Assembly: GCF_003570985.1 (NCBI RefSeq)
Contig: NZ_QXIW01000031.1
Span: 1-64,000 of the forward strand
DNA: 64,000 nucleotides
Direction: 5' to 3'
Origin: Candidatus Cryosericum hinesii
GTDB taxonomy: Bacteria; Caldisericota; Caldisericia; Cryosericales; Cryosericaceae
Positions 45,844 to 55,237 of the stretch are shown in pieces. The notes below the pieces were generated by a model, which was not told where the DNA came from, searched no databases, and saw only the letters and a list, made by a program, of their open reading frames with translations. Every line of letters begins with the position of its first letter. Position 1 is the stretch's first letter. Position numbers and translations under genes: made by a program.

Positions 45844-47760
45844 TTATTCCAGTGCGGATTGACCGGTGTAGAGCTGGAAGTACCGACCTTTTTCAGCGAG
45901 CAGGCTGTCGTGGTTGCCGCGCTCGGCGACCTCGCCATGCTCCAGGACGATGATGGCGCTGGCATTACGGACGGTGGAAAGGCGGTGAGCAATAACAAAC
46001 ACTGTTCTGCCTTCCATGAGCGCGTCCATGCCTTGTTCGATCAGGCGTTCAGTGCGCGTGTCAATGGAGCTCGTTGCCTCGTCGAGGATCATGACAGGCG
46101 GGTTGGCGACATAGGCGCGGGTAATCGCGAGCAGTTGGCGCTGCCCCTGAGACAGGTTGCCACCATCGCCCGTAATGACAGTATCGTATCCCTGTGGCAA
46201 GCGGCGGATGAATGAGTCAGCGCTGGCGCGCTTCGCAGCCAATCTGCAGTCGTCGTCTGTGGCATCAAGCCGTCCGTACCGGATGTTGTCCATGACCGTG
46301 CCTGTGAACAGGTGCGTGTCCTGCAGCACCATGCCGAGCGAACGGCGCAGGTCACTCTTGCGGATCGTCTTGACGTCGATGCCATCGTAGGTGATGATCC
46401 CTTCCTGCACGTCGTAGAACCGGTTGATCAGGTTAGTGATCGTCGTCTTGCCCGCACCGGTCGAACCGACAAAGGCGATCGTCTGACCAGGTTTTGCATA
46501 CAGCGAGATGTTTTTGAGAACAGGAGTCACCCCGTCATACGAGAACGTGACATGGTCAAACCGGACATCTCCTTTGAGAGGCACAAGTTTATGCCCATTG
46601 TCTCCCGGGACACTCCACGCCCACTCATTAGTTTTAGTATCCCCTGGAGCCTCGACGATAGTGCCGTCTTCCGTGCCGTCTTCGGCATACGTGACATTCA
46701 CGAGCGTAACCGTTCCATCGTTGACTTCTGCCTGGTGGTCCATGACCTGAAAGATGCGTTCCGCGCCTGCGAGGGCAGCGAGCACGACGCTCAACTGGTT
46801 CGTGACCTGGTTGATAGGCTGGCCGACCTGGTAGGAATATTGCAGGAAGGCGACCAGCGACCCAGTGTCGAGGTGCCCGGTGATAGCAAGGACGCCGCCA
46901 ACGATCGCAACTGTTGCATAGCAGACACGGCTGAGGTTCCCCATCAGCGGCATCACGACGCCAGACAAAAAGGTCGCAGTGGCTGCGGATGAACGGAACT
47001 CCTCATTAAGACCAGCAAATTCGCTGCTGGTCACCTGTTCGTGTCCGAACACCTTGACGACCTTCAGGCCGTCCACCATTTCTTCGATGTAGCCGTTGAG
47101 CTCGCCCAGGGACTTCTGCTGAGCCCGGTAGTAGCCCGTGCTCTTCTTGCTCAGGTTGATGCTCAAAGAAATCATGAACGCCAGGATGACTGCGGCGACA
47201 GCGAACAACGTGGGGCTCAGTACCAGCATCATGACGAGCGTTCCAACGAACGTCAGGGCGCCAGCGATCAGTTGAACGACACTTTGTTCGATCGCCATCT
47301 CGACATTATCGATATCATTAGTGAAACGGCTCATCAGTTCACCGTGCGTATGCGTGTCGAAGAACCTGAGTGGCAGGTCCTGCATCACTTCAAAGAGGTT
47401 CTTGCGCATCAGGTTGGCGGTCTTCTGTCCGATTGTGACCATGATGCGGCCTTGAAAGTACGAAGCGACCACACCAATCAGGTAGATGCCGGCCAGGACG
47501 GCAAGGGCACCTGCCAGTCCCGTGAAGTTACCGGGGATGATATAGTTGTTGACCAGTGGTTTCAAGAAGTACGAGCCGGCAAGTGCGCTGCCAGTGCTGA
47601 TGATGAGCATGATGCAGACGACAATGAGTGCATATTTGCTGGCTCCAAAGTATGCCAGAATGCGGCGTATTGTTGCCCCGACGTTCTTGGGTTTCTGGAA
47701 CGCCATGCTGGGGCCGGTGCCGCGTGTGGGCACGATCGGGCGCTGCTGTTGTTCAGCCAT
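45844..47760 (-). CDS. Heterodimeric ABC exporter subunit with canonical ATPase site
   Basis: The product has 638 residues from ATG 47760 (SD GGAAGGAGTGGTC). Six N-terminal helices form the exporter membrane domain; an unusual ~70-residue insert or linker occurs around residues 375-410. The nucleotide-binding domain has Walker A GSTGAGKTT (about 433), signature LSQGQRQL and Walker B VMILDEATSSID with the catalytic Glu (about 556). It overlaps the upstream ABC gene by 8 bases, so the two are cotranslated and form a heterodimer of the TM287/288 or BmrCD type that exports drugs or lipids. Confidence 0.9.
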   Translation of the reverse strand: MAEQQQRPIVPTRGTGPSMAFQKPKNVGATIRRILAYFGASKYALIVVCIMLIISTGSALAGSYFLKPLVNNYIIPGNFTGLAGALAVLAGIYLIGVVASYFQGRIMVTIGQKTANLMRKNLFEVMQDLPLRFFDTHTHGELMSRFTNDIDNVEMAIEQSVVQLIAGALTFVGTLVMMLVLSPTLFAVAAVILAFMISLSINLSKKSTGYYRAQQKSLGELNGYIEEMVDGLKVVKVFGHEQVTSSEFAGLNEEFRSSAATATFLSGVVMPLMGNLSRVCYATVAIVGGVLAITGHLDTGSLVAFLQYSYQVGQPINQVTNQLSVVLAALAGAERIFQVMDHQAEVNDGTVTLVNVTYAEDGTEDGTIVEAPGDTKTNEWAWSVPGDNGHKLVPLKGDVRFDHVTFSYDGVTPVLKNISLYAKPGQTIAFVGSTGAGKTTITNLINRFYDVQEGIITYDGIDVKTIRKSDLRRSLGMVLQDTHLFTGTVMDNIRYGRLDATDDDCRLAAKRASADSFIRRLPQGYDTVITGDGGNLSQGQRQLLAITRAYVANPPVMILDEATSSIDTRTERLIEQGMDALMEGRTVFVIAHRLSTVRNASAIIVLEHGEVAERGNHDSLLAEKGRYFQLYTGQSALE

Positions 47761-49543
47761 TGACGACCACTCCTTCCATCTGTGATGCGCAGATTGCCTG
47801 ATAGGCTGGATTGTTTGCAAGCAGCTCAGCGTGGGTCCCAATCCCGACAACGCGGCCATCATCGAGCACGATGATCTTGTCGGCTTCCTGCACCGAGCTG
47901 ATGCGCTGGGCAATAGTCAGGATCGTCGTATCCTTGAGGTTCTTGCGGAAGGATGCGCGGATCTTTGCCTCTGTAGCCGAATCCACAGCGCTTGTGCTGT
48001 CGTCCAGGATCAGGATGTGTGGCTTCTTGAGGAGAGCGCGTGCGATACACAAGCGCTGCTTTTGACCGCCCGACACATTGACGCCGCCCTGTCCGAGGTC
48101 GGTGTCATAGCCATTCGGGAAGCTCATGATGAAATCATGGGCCTGGGCATTCTGTGCGGCCTCCTCGATCTCCTTCTGTGTCGCAGCAGCATTTCCCCAC
48201 ATCAAGTTTTCACGGATGGTGCCGGAGAAGAGTACATTGTTCTGCAGTACCACGCCGATGGAACTTCGGAGCGTTGCAAGCTTGTAGTCGCGGACGTCAA
48301 CGCCGTCCACGAGGACCTGCCCGTCAGACACATCATACAGGCGTGGGATCAGGCTCACCATCGTTGATTTGCCAGAGCCCGTACCGCCGACAAGTGCAAC
48401 GAATTCGCCTGGCTGGATAGTAAGGTTGATGTCCGTCAGGACGTTTTCACCCTTGCCGGTCGCAGTGTATTTAAAGTCAACATGGCGGAATTCGATGGCA
48501 CCGTGCTGGATGGCCAGTTTCTCTGAGGGTGCTTCTGCATTGACAGGAAGGTCGGCTACTGCGCGAGGTGCCACGTCGGATTGTTTGTCGGCAATGTCTG
48601 GCGTGGTGTCAAGCACTTCGATGATGCGCTCAGCGCTGGCTCTTGCGCGAGCGAGCATCATGAGGATCGTGGAGACCATAAGGACGCTCATGAGAATCAG
48701 CATGACGTAACTGATGAAGCCGACCAGCTCTCCTGTGCCCAACTGGTGGTTTCCGACCATGTGACCTCCAAACCAGATGACGGCAATGGTGGCTCCGTTG
48801 AGGACGAGGAGCATGATCGGCATGATAGTTACGACAAGGTTTCCGGCCCTGATGGCGGTATCGCTCAACTCGTCACTGGACTTCTTGAACTTGGTCTTCT
48901 CATGAGGCTCACGAACAAAGGCTTTGACAACGCGGATGCCGATCAGGTTTTCCTCGACAGTGCCGTTCACGGCATCGATCTTTGCTTGCACTGCCTTGAA
49001 GAATCGTTCTGCCTGTCCCACGATAAGCCAGATCCCTGCCACAAGCACGGGAATAGCGATGAACAGAATGATTGCAAGCTTGGCGTTGATGGCGATGGCA
49101 AAGACGAGCGCGCATATCAGCATGAGCGGTGCACGCGTCAGAAGGCGCATACTCATGAGCAGCGTGTTCTGAAGTTGCGTCACGTCGTTTGTGAGACGCG
49201 TAACCAGGGAGGCAGTACTGAACGTGTCAATGTTTGAGAATGAGAATGACTGAACTTGGTCAAACAGTGCCTGGCGCAAATTGGCGGCAAACCCTTGGCT
49301 CACTTCAGCCGCAAGCTTGTGGTTAATCGAACCAAACAGCATGGCAACCAGTGCAAGGCCGATCATCAGAATACCGACTTGAATAATGTATTGCAGATTC
49401 AATGCCGGGATCCCTTTATCGACGAGCTTCCCCATCAAAAATGGCATAGAAAGCTCACAGACAACATCGAGCATGACGCAGAGCGGTGACAGGATGATCA
49501 GCAACTTGTAGTTGCCAATGTAGCTCCACAATTTCTTGATCAC
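47753..49543 (-). CDS. Heterodimeric ABC exporter subunit with degenerate ATPase site
   Basis: The product has 596 residues from GTG 49543 (SD GGAGGAAACAAC). Six helices are followed by a nucleotide-binding domain with Walker A GGTGSGKST (about 384), signature VSGGQKQR and Walker B ILILDDSTSAVD (about 510). The catalytic Glu is replaced by Asp (DDS instead of DEA), as in the non-hydrolytic site of heterodimeric exporters. The GTG overlaps the stop of the upstream MarR gene, giving translational coupling of all three genes. Confidence 0.9.
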   Translation of the reverse strand: MIKKLWSYIGNYKLLIILSPLCVMLDVVCELSMPFLMGKLVDKGIPALNLQYIIQVGILMIGLALVAMLFGSINHKLAAEVSQGFAANLRQALFDQVQSFSFSNIDTFSTASLVTRLTNDVTQLQNTLLMSMRLLTRAPLMLICALVFAIAINAKLAIILFIAIPVLVAGIWLIVGQAERFFKAVQAKIDAVNGTVEENLIGIRVVKAFVREPHEKTKFKKSSDELSDTAIRAGNLVVTIMPIMLLVLNGATIAVIWFGGHMVGNHQLGTGELVGFISYVMLILMSVLMVSTILMMLARARASAERIIEVLDTTPDIADKQSDVAPRAVADLPVNAEAPSEKLAIQHGAIEFRHVDFKYTATGKGENVLTDINLTIQPGEFVALVGGTGSGKSTMVSLIPRLYDVSDGQVLVDGVDVRDYKLATLRSSIGVVLQNNVLFSGTIRENLMWGNAAATQKEIEEAAQNAQAHDFIMSFPNGYDTDLGQGGVNVSGGQKQRLCIARALLKKPHILILDDSTSAVDSATEAKIRASFRKNLKDTTILTIAQRISSVQEADKIIVLDDGRVVGIGTHAELLANNPAYQAICASQMEGVVVNG

Positions 49544-50052
49544 GTTGTTTCCTCCTGCTTCATGAATGTTGGCACCTGTGCGCCCATGGCCACAAGGTTC
49601 TCCATCATGCGGCGATAGTAGCCTTCCAACTGTTTTCGTTCTTCTTCCGAGAACCCCTTGAAGGTGCCTGTGTCGACATGCTGAAAGGCTCGAATGCAGT
49701 CGTCGACGACGTGCAACCCCTTGTCGGTGATGGCAAGGTGGTTACGCCGCAGGTCAACTGGGTCAGTTGACTTGCTGATGAGCCCCGCCTTCTCCATGCG
49801 CCTGATCGAAACGGCAACGGTCGCAGGACTGACGCCTAACGCCTCCGAGAATCCTTTCTGGTCACACTCGGCGGCGACCTCATGATTTCGCAGCATGAAC
49901 AGGATCATTGGTTGTCCGACCTTGCTCAGGCCCCGGCTATCCATTTCTTTCTTCAGGCAGCGCCGGTGCATCTTGTTCACCGCACGAAAAAACAGTTCCA
50001 GGTCGTCTGCGGAATAGCTCAGTACTTCTTCTTGTTTATGTTTAGCTTTCAT
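49540..50052 (-). CDS. MarR-family repressor of the ABC exporter operon
   Basis: The product has 170 residues from ATG 50052 (GAGG 11 bases upstream); ATG 50091 is inside the operator and less likely. The winged-helix core reads PMILFMLRNHEVAAECDQ, FSEALGVSPATVAVSIRRME (recognition helix) and KAGLISKSTDPVDLRRNHLA (wing; MarR DxRxx motif). A C-terminal helical dimerisation region follows. It is first in the operon MarR-ABC-ABC and probably represses it by binding the 25-bp palindrome just downstream of the promoter. Confidence 0.87.
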   Translation of the reverse strand: MKAKHKQEEVLSYSADDLELFFRAVNKMHRRCLKKEMDSRGLSKVGQPMILFMLRNHEVAAECDQKGFSEALGVSPATVAVSIRRMEKAGLISKSTDPVDLRRNHLAITDKGLHVVDDCIRAFQHVDTGTFKGFSEEERKQLEGYYRRMMENLVAMGAQVPTFMKQEETT

Positions 50053-50076
50053 AAGCTGCTTTACCTCACTATTTTC

Positions 50077-50141
50077 ATGTCGGCTAATCATTAGCCGACA
50101 TACTAATACAGAATAGTATAGAGCGACTTCACCTATGTCAA
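50077..50141 (-). promoter_or_regulatory. Promoter and perfect palindromic operator of the MarR-ABC operon
   Basis: On the minus strand TTGACA (50141-50136), a short 15-base spacer and TATACT (50120-50115) are followed by a 25-bp palindrome at 50101-50077: ATGTCGGCTAAT-C-ATTAGCCGACAT with 12-bp perfect arms. Binding of a MarR dimer there would block transcription start or elongation. Confidence 0.75.
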
Positions 50142-50209
50142 AGAGGTTTGCTCCACCCAGTTCTCACATTCCGACGACAAAGGTGAGTACTAGAGGCCGC
50201 TTTCGGAAC

Positions 50210-52381
50210 TCATGTGAGGAAGTGGCGAGATGTCAGGAGCATTCCAAGCACCAGCCCTGCAACCAGTCCTGCGATGCCGGCAAGGACGACCCAGAGGGTA
50301 CCGCGGGTTTCGACGGCGCGCTCAGTGGGCACAGTCTTTGCGACAGTCCCGTCTGCAGTGTAGGTGACCATTGTCACGGACGGGTTTTTGCCACGAGTCT
50401 GTTCGACCAGATCGAGGTTGTGCTGCAGTGTCTTGTCGATCTCAGAGTCCATGGACCAGGGGAGCGTGCCGTACGAGGCAACGATCTTCTTTAGCTCTGC
50501 CTCAGCTTTGTCACAGAGAGCATTGGCCATCGGGACGCTGGAGTCCAAGGTGACGGTAACGCCTCGGCCAGCGTCGAAGCTGATCTTCGGGGCAATCGCC
50601 TGCAACCACGTGCAGCTGCTGGACTGCATCGAAGAGTCGATCATGGCATCGCCTGGATAGTCAAACTCCATGCCACTGTATGCTTTGGTAAACATCAGAT
50701 TGGTGGCACTCGTGTCCGCTGCCGTCGTAACGATCTTCTGGCATTCTTCGGCATTTCTGACTTCTACAAGAGTCATGATAGACAGGTAGTCATCGGGATT
50801 CGTATCGGAGAATCCACTCTCGATCAAGCCGTTGTTGGAATAGTATTGGACCAGTCCCGTTTTGTTGTCGATTGCCGGCATCGTTTTCCAGTCCGGTTGA
50901 GACGACACTGTGAAACCTTTGACAATCTGTGCCTCCGATGACGGCAGCGTCTGATGCAGGATGATGCGCACGCGCCAGGCGGGGCCTCCGACGATCGTAT
51001 CTATCTTCTGTTGCTGGATCTCGACGTGCGGGACAATGGACACACCAACCAGCAGGCGGGGATTGTTCCAGGAGCTGATAAACCCCAGGACTGCCTCCAG
51101 CACTTCCTGGTATGCATCGCTCTCCTGGATTCCTTCCTGCTTGGCGTATGCTTGCGACTGATCCAGTTCGTGGATAGCACTCAAGCTGTACCCACCTGAC
51201 ATGGACTCGCCGGCCATGTTGACCGTCAGCCACGGCAGCAGGCGCGCCTCCTCCGGTGACAGCTTCGTGACTGACATGCCTGCATCGAGTAGTTCCCGAT
51301 ACAGGTCGTGCGCTCGTATCGATGGACTGGTTCTCCACCTGTCGACGCCGTTCAGGAAATCGCCCGTGACTCTGTAGTAGGAGAACCGGGCATCGTATGC
51401 CGCCCTGAGAACGCGTGCCTCTGCGCTTCCGTGCGTGCAGTGGTTGAGCGCAGTGATCAGCGTCCGCTGGACATAGTCTGCATATGCGCTGGTCTGAAGG
51501 CCTCGTACGAATGCCTGCGGGGTCGACGAGACTGCGCCCTCGGACTCCGACACTGCAGCGTACCGCCCGACGACGCTGTCCGGCAGCAGTGCCATCGCAT
51601 ACCGATACCAGTCTGCCCCTGAGCCGGTCCGTTCTGCAGTTTCCTTGAGTGGGCGCACGCTTCGACAGAACACCGGCGACATGCTCTCGATCTCGATGTC
51701 CTGCAGCGGCTCATAGTTGGTGAGGTGCCACAGGATGTGGTTGCCTTGGGTATGGTATCCCGCGGGCTGCACCGAGAGGAGGTCCGGGAAGGCGGCCGGG
51801 CGGCCGAAGTTGACGTCGATGGTCAGGTCACCAATGGGTCCCTTCCACAGCCGCCCTGTTTGCAGGACATAGAGGAAGTAGCCAGCTCGGGGAAGGATCC
51901 TGTAGGTGACGTCGACAACCCGCGTTTGCCCGGTCGCAAACGATACCTCATAGGCACTCCACATGTCGTAGGTCAGCTCGCTGCCGGCAGTGACCTTCTG
52001 TCCCTCCAGCATGTGGGCTATGATGGCAGTGCCGTCCACGGTGACGGTGAACTCCGGGCCGAACATGCCAAATCCGCTGAGTTCTTCCCGCCCGAGGGGA
52101 AACCCCATCTTCTGTGTCACGGCCTTTCCCTCGTTCCTGAACCAGAAGCGGGCGCGCACGTTGACGTAGTCTGACTGGTGATCGGGTATCGGCGTGATCT
52201 GATTCGTGTAGTCGATGGTCAGCACTTCGCGTGTCATCCGGATATCGTTGCTGGTGGTCGGCACCAGGACGCCCGCCGAGAAGTAGACGGGGCCACTGTC
52301 AGCCATCGCAGCTGCCGGCAACCCCGTGCACAAGAACGCTGCGATAATGAGTGCCGATAAGATAAACTTGTTCTTTGCCAT
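50210..52381 (-). CDS. Large secreted protein of unknown function with C-terminal membrane anchor
   Basis: The product has 723 residues from ATG 52381 (SD GGAGGGAAGC). A signal peptide (FILSALIIAAFLCTGLPAAAMA) precedes a beta-rich exported region (DYVNVRARFWFRNEGKAVTQK; GQTRVVDVTYRILPRAGYFL) and a helical repeat-like middle. A C-terminal transmembrane segment (LWVVLAGIAGLVAGLVLGML) ends in a short basic tail. The N-terminal beta region resembles envelope-exposed carbohydrate- or wall-binding folds but no family was recognised. The gene begins directly at repeat leader L1. Confidence 0.7.
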   Translation of the reverse strand: MAKNKFILSALIIAAFLCTGLPAAAMADSGPVYFSAGVLVPTTSNDIRMTREVLTIDYTNQITPIPDHQSDYVNVRARFWFRNEGKAVTQKMGFPLGREELSGFGMFGPEFTVTVDGTAIIAHMLEGQKVTAGSELTYDMWSAYEVSFATGQTRVVDVTYRILPRAGYFLYVLQTGRLWKGPIGDLTIDVNFGRPAAFPDLLSVQPAGYHTQGNHILWHLTNYEPLQDIEIESMSPVFCRSVRPLKETAERTGSGADWYRYAMALLPDSVVGRYAAVSESEGAVSSTPQAFVRGLQTSAYADYVQRTLITALNHCTHGSAEARVLRAAYDARFSYYRVTGDFLNGVDRWRTSPSIRAHDLYRELLDAGMSVTKLSPEEARLLPWLTVNMAGESMSGGYSLSAIHELDQSQAYAKQEGIQESDAYQEVLEAVLGFISSWNNPRLLVGVSIVPHVEIQQQKIDTIVGGPAWRVRIILHQTLPSSEAQIVKGFTVSSQPDWKTMPAIDNKTGLVQYYSNNGLIESGFSDTNPDDYLSIMTLVEVRNAEECQKIVTTAADTSATNLMFTKAYSGMEFDYPGDAMIDSSMQSSSCTWLQAIAPKISFDAGRGVTVTLDSSVPMANALCDKAEAELKKIVASYGTLPWSMDSEIDKTLQHNLDLVEQTRGKNPSVTMVTYTADGTVAKTVPTERAVETRGTLWVVLAGIAGLVAGLVLGMLLTSRHFLT

Positions 52382-52455
52382 GCTTCCCTCCATCACGTGC
52401 TTTCGACGAGAACGGTGGACAAGGACCTGGTCACCAGAGCCGTCAGCGAGCCACA
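52382..52455 (-). repeat. Leader repeat L1 (truncated)
   Basis: Matches the distal half of leader repeats L2, L5 and L7: GTGCTTTCGACGAGAACGGTGGAC.. and GGTCACCAGAGCCGTCAGCG. The proximal half is replaced by the 3' end of the preceding gene. Confidence 0.65.
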
Positions 52456-52461
52456 TTGCCT

Positions 52462-53313
52462 CTACTGCACAAAACGGAACTTCTTGACGCACCAAATGCC
52501 GGTCGGGCCGGTACGGACAGGCTGAATCAGCACAAGCTGGATCGTGCGCCCGTCCTGAAGGCTCACGGTCACGTTGCGCTGCCCATTCGGCTGCTTCTCA
52601 TCCTGCACATTGCTCACAGTGCTCCCTGGAATAGCAAGTTCATGCACCAAGAAGTCAAAGGCCACGAGTTGCGGTTTAAGGAGTTCTGGCAGATGCCCAT
52701 TATCAACTTCTTCTTGAAGTGCAGGCATCTTATCTGAATCGATAGGCTTCGTTACCAGTACAGAACTTTCCGAGTCAAATCCGTTATCCCCGGCAGTCTG
52801 TTCGAACGCAAGCGGGCTCGAGATGTAGACATACGGGTAGTCCTGCCAAGGATTCTGGAGGATTCCGAACACGTCATACGACTGTCCCACAACAATCTGA
52901 GGATATGTGATGCCACCATACGCAATGGTACCGTCTGGAAGCTGCTCCGCCTTGGTTAAGAGCGGTCGACAGAGATAGAGAATCACCGTGTTATGTTCCG
53001 GATTCTGCCCAACGATATTCGTAAACGAAGTGATTTCTCCCAAAATTGTCCTAGTGTTCTGGACGGAGGTTACCTTCACGGTAGCCGAAAAATCTGCAGT
53101 GAACACGCCCGTCCCTCCCGCCAGGACGTAGTCAGGGACATTCTTCGTATATATAGTTGCCCCTTTCTTGATTTGTGTAGCCATGTCATCACCGACAGGA
53201 AGGTCAATTGAGGACTTCCCATTAGGCGGAAACAAGAAATATGTGCCAGCATAGATGACAAGAAACAATACAATCCCAATAGCGATAAACCTAAATAAAT
53301 TGTTAGTATTCAT
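52462..53313 (-). CDS. Membrane-anchored envelope protein, paralogue of the lipoprotein at 62022
   Basis: The product has 283 residues from ATG 53313 (SD CGAGGTGCATAGC). An N-terminal anchor (FRFIAIGIVLFLVIYAGTYF) precedes a domain with DLPVGDDMATQIK near 38, NTRTILGEI near 90, LYLCRPL near 115 and YPQIVVGQSYDV near 140. The mature region is clearly homologous to the lipoprotein at 62022, which has VPVGDD, DTRTIRGEI, LYLCVPL and YPQIVVGGKYDV. A C-terminal extension of ~110 residues is absent from that paralogue. Function is unknown; outer-face location is inferred. Confidence 0.75.
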   Translation of the reverse strand: MNTNNLFRFIAIGIVLFLVIYAGTYFLFPPNGKSSIDLPVGDDMATQIKKGATIYTKNVPDYVLAGGTGVFTADFSATVKVTSVQNTRTILGEITSFTNIVGQNPEHNTVILYLCRPLLTKAEQLPDGTIAYGGITYPQIVVGQSYDVFGILQNPWQDYPYVYISSPLAFEQTAGDNGFDSESSVLVTKPIDSDKMPALQEEVDNGHLPELLKPQLVAFDFLVHELAIPGSTVSNVQDEKQPNGQRNVTVSLQDGRTIQLVLIQPVRTGPTGIWCVKKFRFVQ

Positions 53314-53434
53314 GCTATGCACCTCGAACGCGTGCTTTCAATAAGACTGGTGGACAGGAACCCGGTCACCGAGCCGTCAGTGCGCCATATCGGCTTGGCA
53401 GCGCAGCGGAGATCATACCTCCCACTACAAAACA
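53314..53434 (-). repeat. Leader repeat L2
   Basis: About 120 bases aligning almost without gaps with L5 and L7: CAACACGTGCTTTC..-type distal part, GGTCACCGAGCCGTCAG in the middle and GCGCAGCGGAGATCATACC proximal. A 16-codon frame M-I-S-A-A...Y-G-A-L-T-A-R with stop lies at 53416-53366. Confidence 0.75.
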
Positions 53435-53470
53435 CAGTGAAGCTCCATGGACTCAGAGCGGCTGTGGATA

Positions 53471-55198
53471 CTATGGAACCTTTGCAGCCGCAGCTATGGA
53501 TTCGGCATCGGCATAGGCTTGTGCAACAGTAACCCAGGCAGAACGAATGTTCTTGAAGTACTGAGTTGCAAGAACCCAAGCGTATCCCCGTGGCGGTCCT
53601 TCATCCGCGTATACTTGAAGAGAGCCGGCATCGACCGTACCGGCCTGGTCGACATCGGCAACAACCTTGATCATATAGTTTGTCTCCGTGGGTGTGTTCA
53701 TGGCGGATTCAATGGTGTTGCGCCACTCCGAGATGTCATCTTCAACAGCCTTCCTGGCAGCAGCAGATAGTTCGGCGCCGTGATCACGAAGATACTGAAG
53801 CTCTCCAACGATTATCGGTTGTGTATCGGGATCACCGCTATTCATGGCATTCAGTGTTCCGAGGAGCATCATAACTTCCATCTTGCCTGACTTAACCTGT
53901 TTGCTGGCGACCGTGATGACAGGCTCAGCAGTCAGGTGATGATCCCCCGCTGCCTCTGCCTGTTCAGCAAAGGAACGCGCGGCAGTGAGAAACACCTGCT
54001 CATCGGCACTGCCCGTTGATGTCCCCGTAAGGGTCGTATGGTTCTCGAACAAATCGACGGAGGGAAAGGACAGGACATCCCGTGCGTTATCGACGGGAAC
54101 AGGTGTTCCACGGTGTCCTTGACCATCAAAGCTGGTGATTGAAGTTGCGTCAGCATAAAGGTTGCCGATGACTTCTCCCGAAGCAGATATGGCATAGTAC
54201 ATGGTGGTGTCCCAGGTAACATCCGGATACCCAATGATCAGTATGCCGCCATCACTGGCCAGTGAAGCCTGGAGCGGTGCTTGTATAGTGGTTGGTCCTT
54301 CACGACGGAGCTTCTCAAGAAGCGTATTTATCTTCTCTGGAACTGTCACCGAGGACGCGGCTGCTGACGTGTCAACGCAGTAGATCTTTCCATGCGCATG
54401 CGTGAAGTAGAGGAGCGGACCAATGCGCGCAAAATTTGCGCTCTGCCCTTCGATAAGGTCTGTCCCGTGCCCAGTCGTATCGGTGCACTGTACCCACGTT
54501 GCTTTCCCGTTGTTCATGCGGAGAAGCAAGAGAGAGATTGTCACTCTGCCTTTCCATCCCACGGCCAAGACAAATCCGCTGTTTGTGCTCCCGCTTCCGT
54601 ACACAACGGTAAGCTGTGACAGTCCAGAAGGAACCGGCACAGTCAGGGTCTGTGCTTGGGACTCAGTAGCGAGGGGAGACTCTATGATCGGGATGGTCAG
54701 GCCGTCCAGCGTCTTTTGTGAGGAAAGAGGGACAAGTTCATGTGGAACGGTGACAAAAGCGTTCTCTTTTGGAGCGTACCAACGGGAAAGGCCCGGGCTT
54801 AGATAAGCGGAAGAGGAATGCTGTGTTCCTTCGGGCGGCACAAGGATTTGAGCGTTGTCTGATGTTGCCGTGAGAAGCGGCTTGTTGCTACTGTAGTCCC
54901 AGACCTGAACAGCGAGAAGGGGTGCACCAGTGAACCAGTGCAGCGGATAGGTAGAATACTTGCCGTTCACGTGCACAACAGGCGTCTGAGAGTTTGTGAC
55001 CGTATTCTGTCCAATATCCCACACGAGGGGAACCGCGTCATAGTCAGGTGCCGGCGTATCCATGGGCAGGTTGGGGGTCACGTACCTCATTATGTGGACT
55101 TGGACATCCCTCACAGCGGTCTTCGGGGCGCAGCCAGTCGCAAGTCCAATCGCTGCGACCAGAGCTAGAACCAATACCGTACGTGAGCCCCTTCTCAT
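53471..55198 (-). CDS. Large lipoprotein of unknown function
   Basis: The product has 575 residues from ATG 55198 (SD GGTTGGAGGCATGAA). A signal peptide with lipobox LATGC (Cys about 23) marks it as a lipoprotein. The rest is mostly beta-rich (VTVPHELVPLSSQKTLDG; GLSQLTVVYGSGSTNSGF; GKIYCVDTSAAASSVTV) with a helical C-terminal third (AARSFAEQAEAAGDHH; ISEWRNTIESAMNTPTE). No family was recognised. The early segment has PQQ-propeller-like strands but no clear repeat. It lies in the middle of the leader-repeat array. Confidence 0.7.
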   Translation of the reverse strand: MRRGSRTVLVLALVAAIGLATGCAPKTAVRDVQVHIMRYVTPNLPMDTPAPDYDAVPLVWDIGQNTVTNSQTPVVHVNGKYSTYPLHWFTGAPLLAVQVWDYSSNKPLLTATSDNAQILVPPEGTQHSSSAYLSPGLSRWYAPKENAFVTVPHELVPLSSQKTLDGLTIPIIESPLATESQAQTLTVPVPSGLSQLTVVYGSGSTNSGFVLAVGWKGRVTISLLLLRMNNGKATWVQCTDTTGHGTDLIEGQSANFARIGPLLYFTHAHGKIYCVDTSAAASSVTVPEKINTLLEKLRREGPTTIQAPLQASLASDGGILIIGYPDVTWDTTMYYAISASGEVIGNLYADATSITSFDGQGHRGTPVPVDNARDVLSFPSVDLFENHTTLTGTSTGSADEQVFLTAARSFAEQAEAAGDHHLTAEPVITVASKQVKSGKMEVMMLLGTLNAMNSGDPDTQPIIVGELQYLRDHGAELSAAARKAVEDDISEWRNTIESAMNTPTETNYMIKVVADVDQAGTVDAGSLQVYADEGPPRGYAWVLATQYFKNIRSAWVTVAQAYADAESIAAAAKVP

Positions 55199-55237
55199 TT
55201 CATGCCTCCAACCGCAGATCTCGTGCAGGAAGAGTTG

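Noticed and set aside
53310-53579. Long frame covering leader L2 and similar frames over L5 and L7 (with YDLRCxA..)
   Set aside because: The frames resemble each other because the DNA is repeated. They start at different places and lack SDs; only the short MISAA frame has an SD-like sequence, and even that is uncertain.
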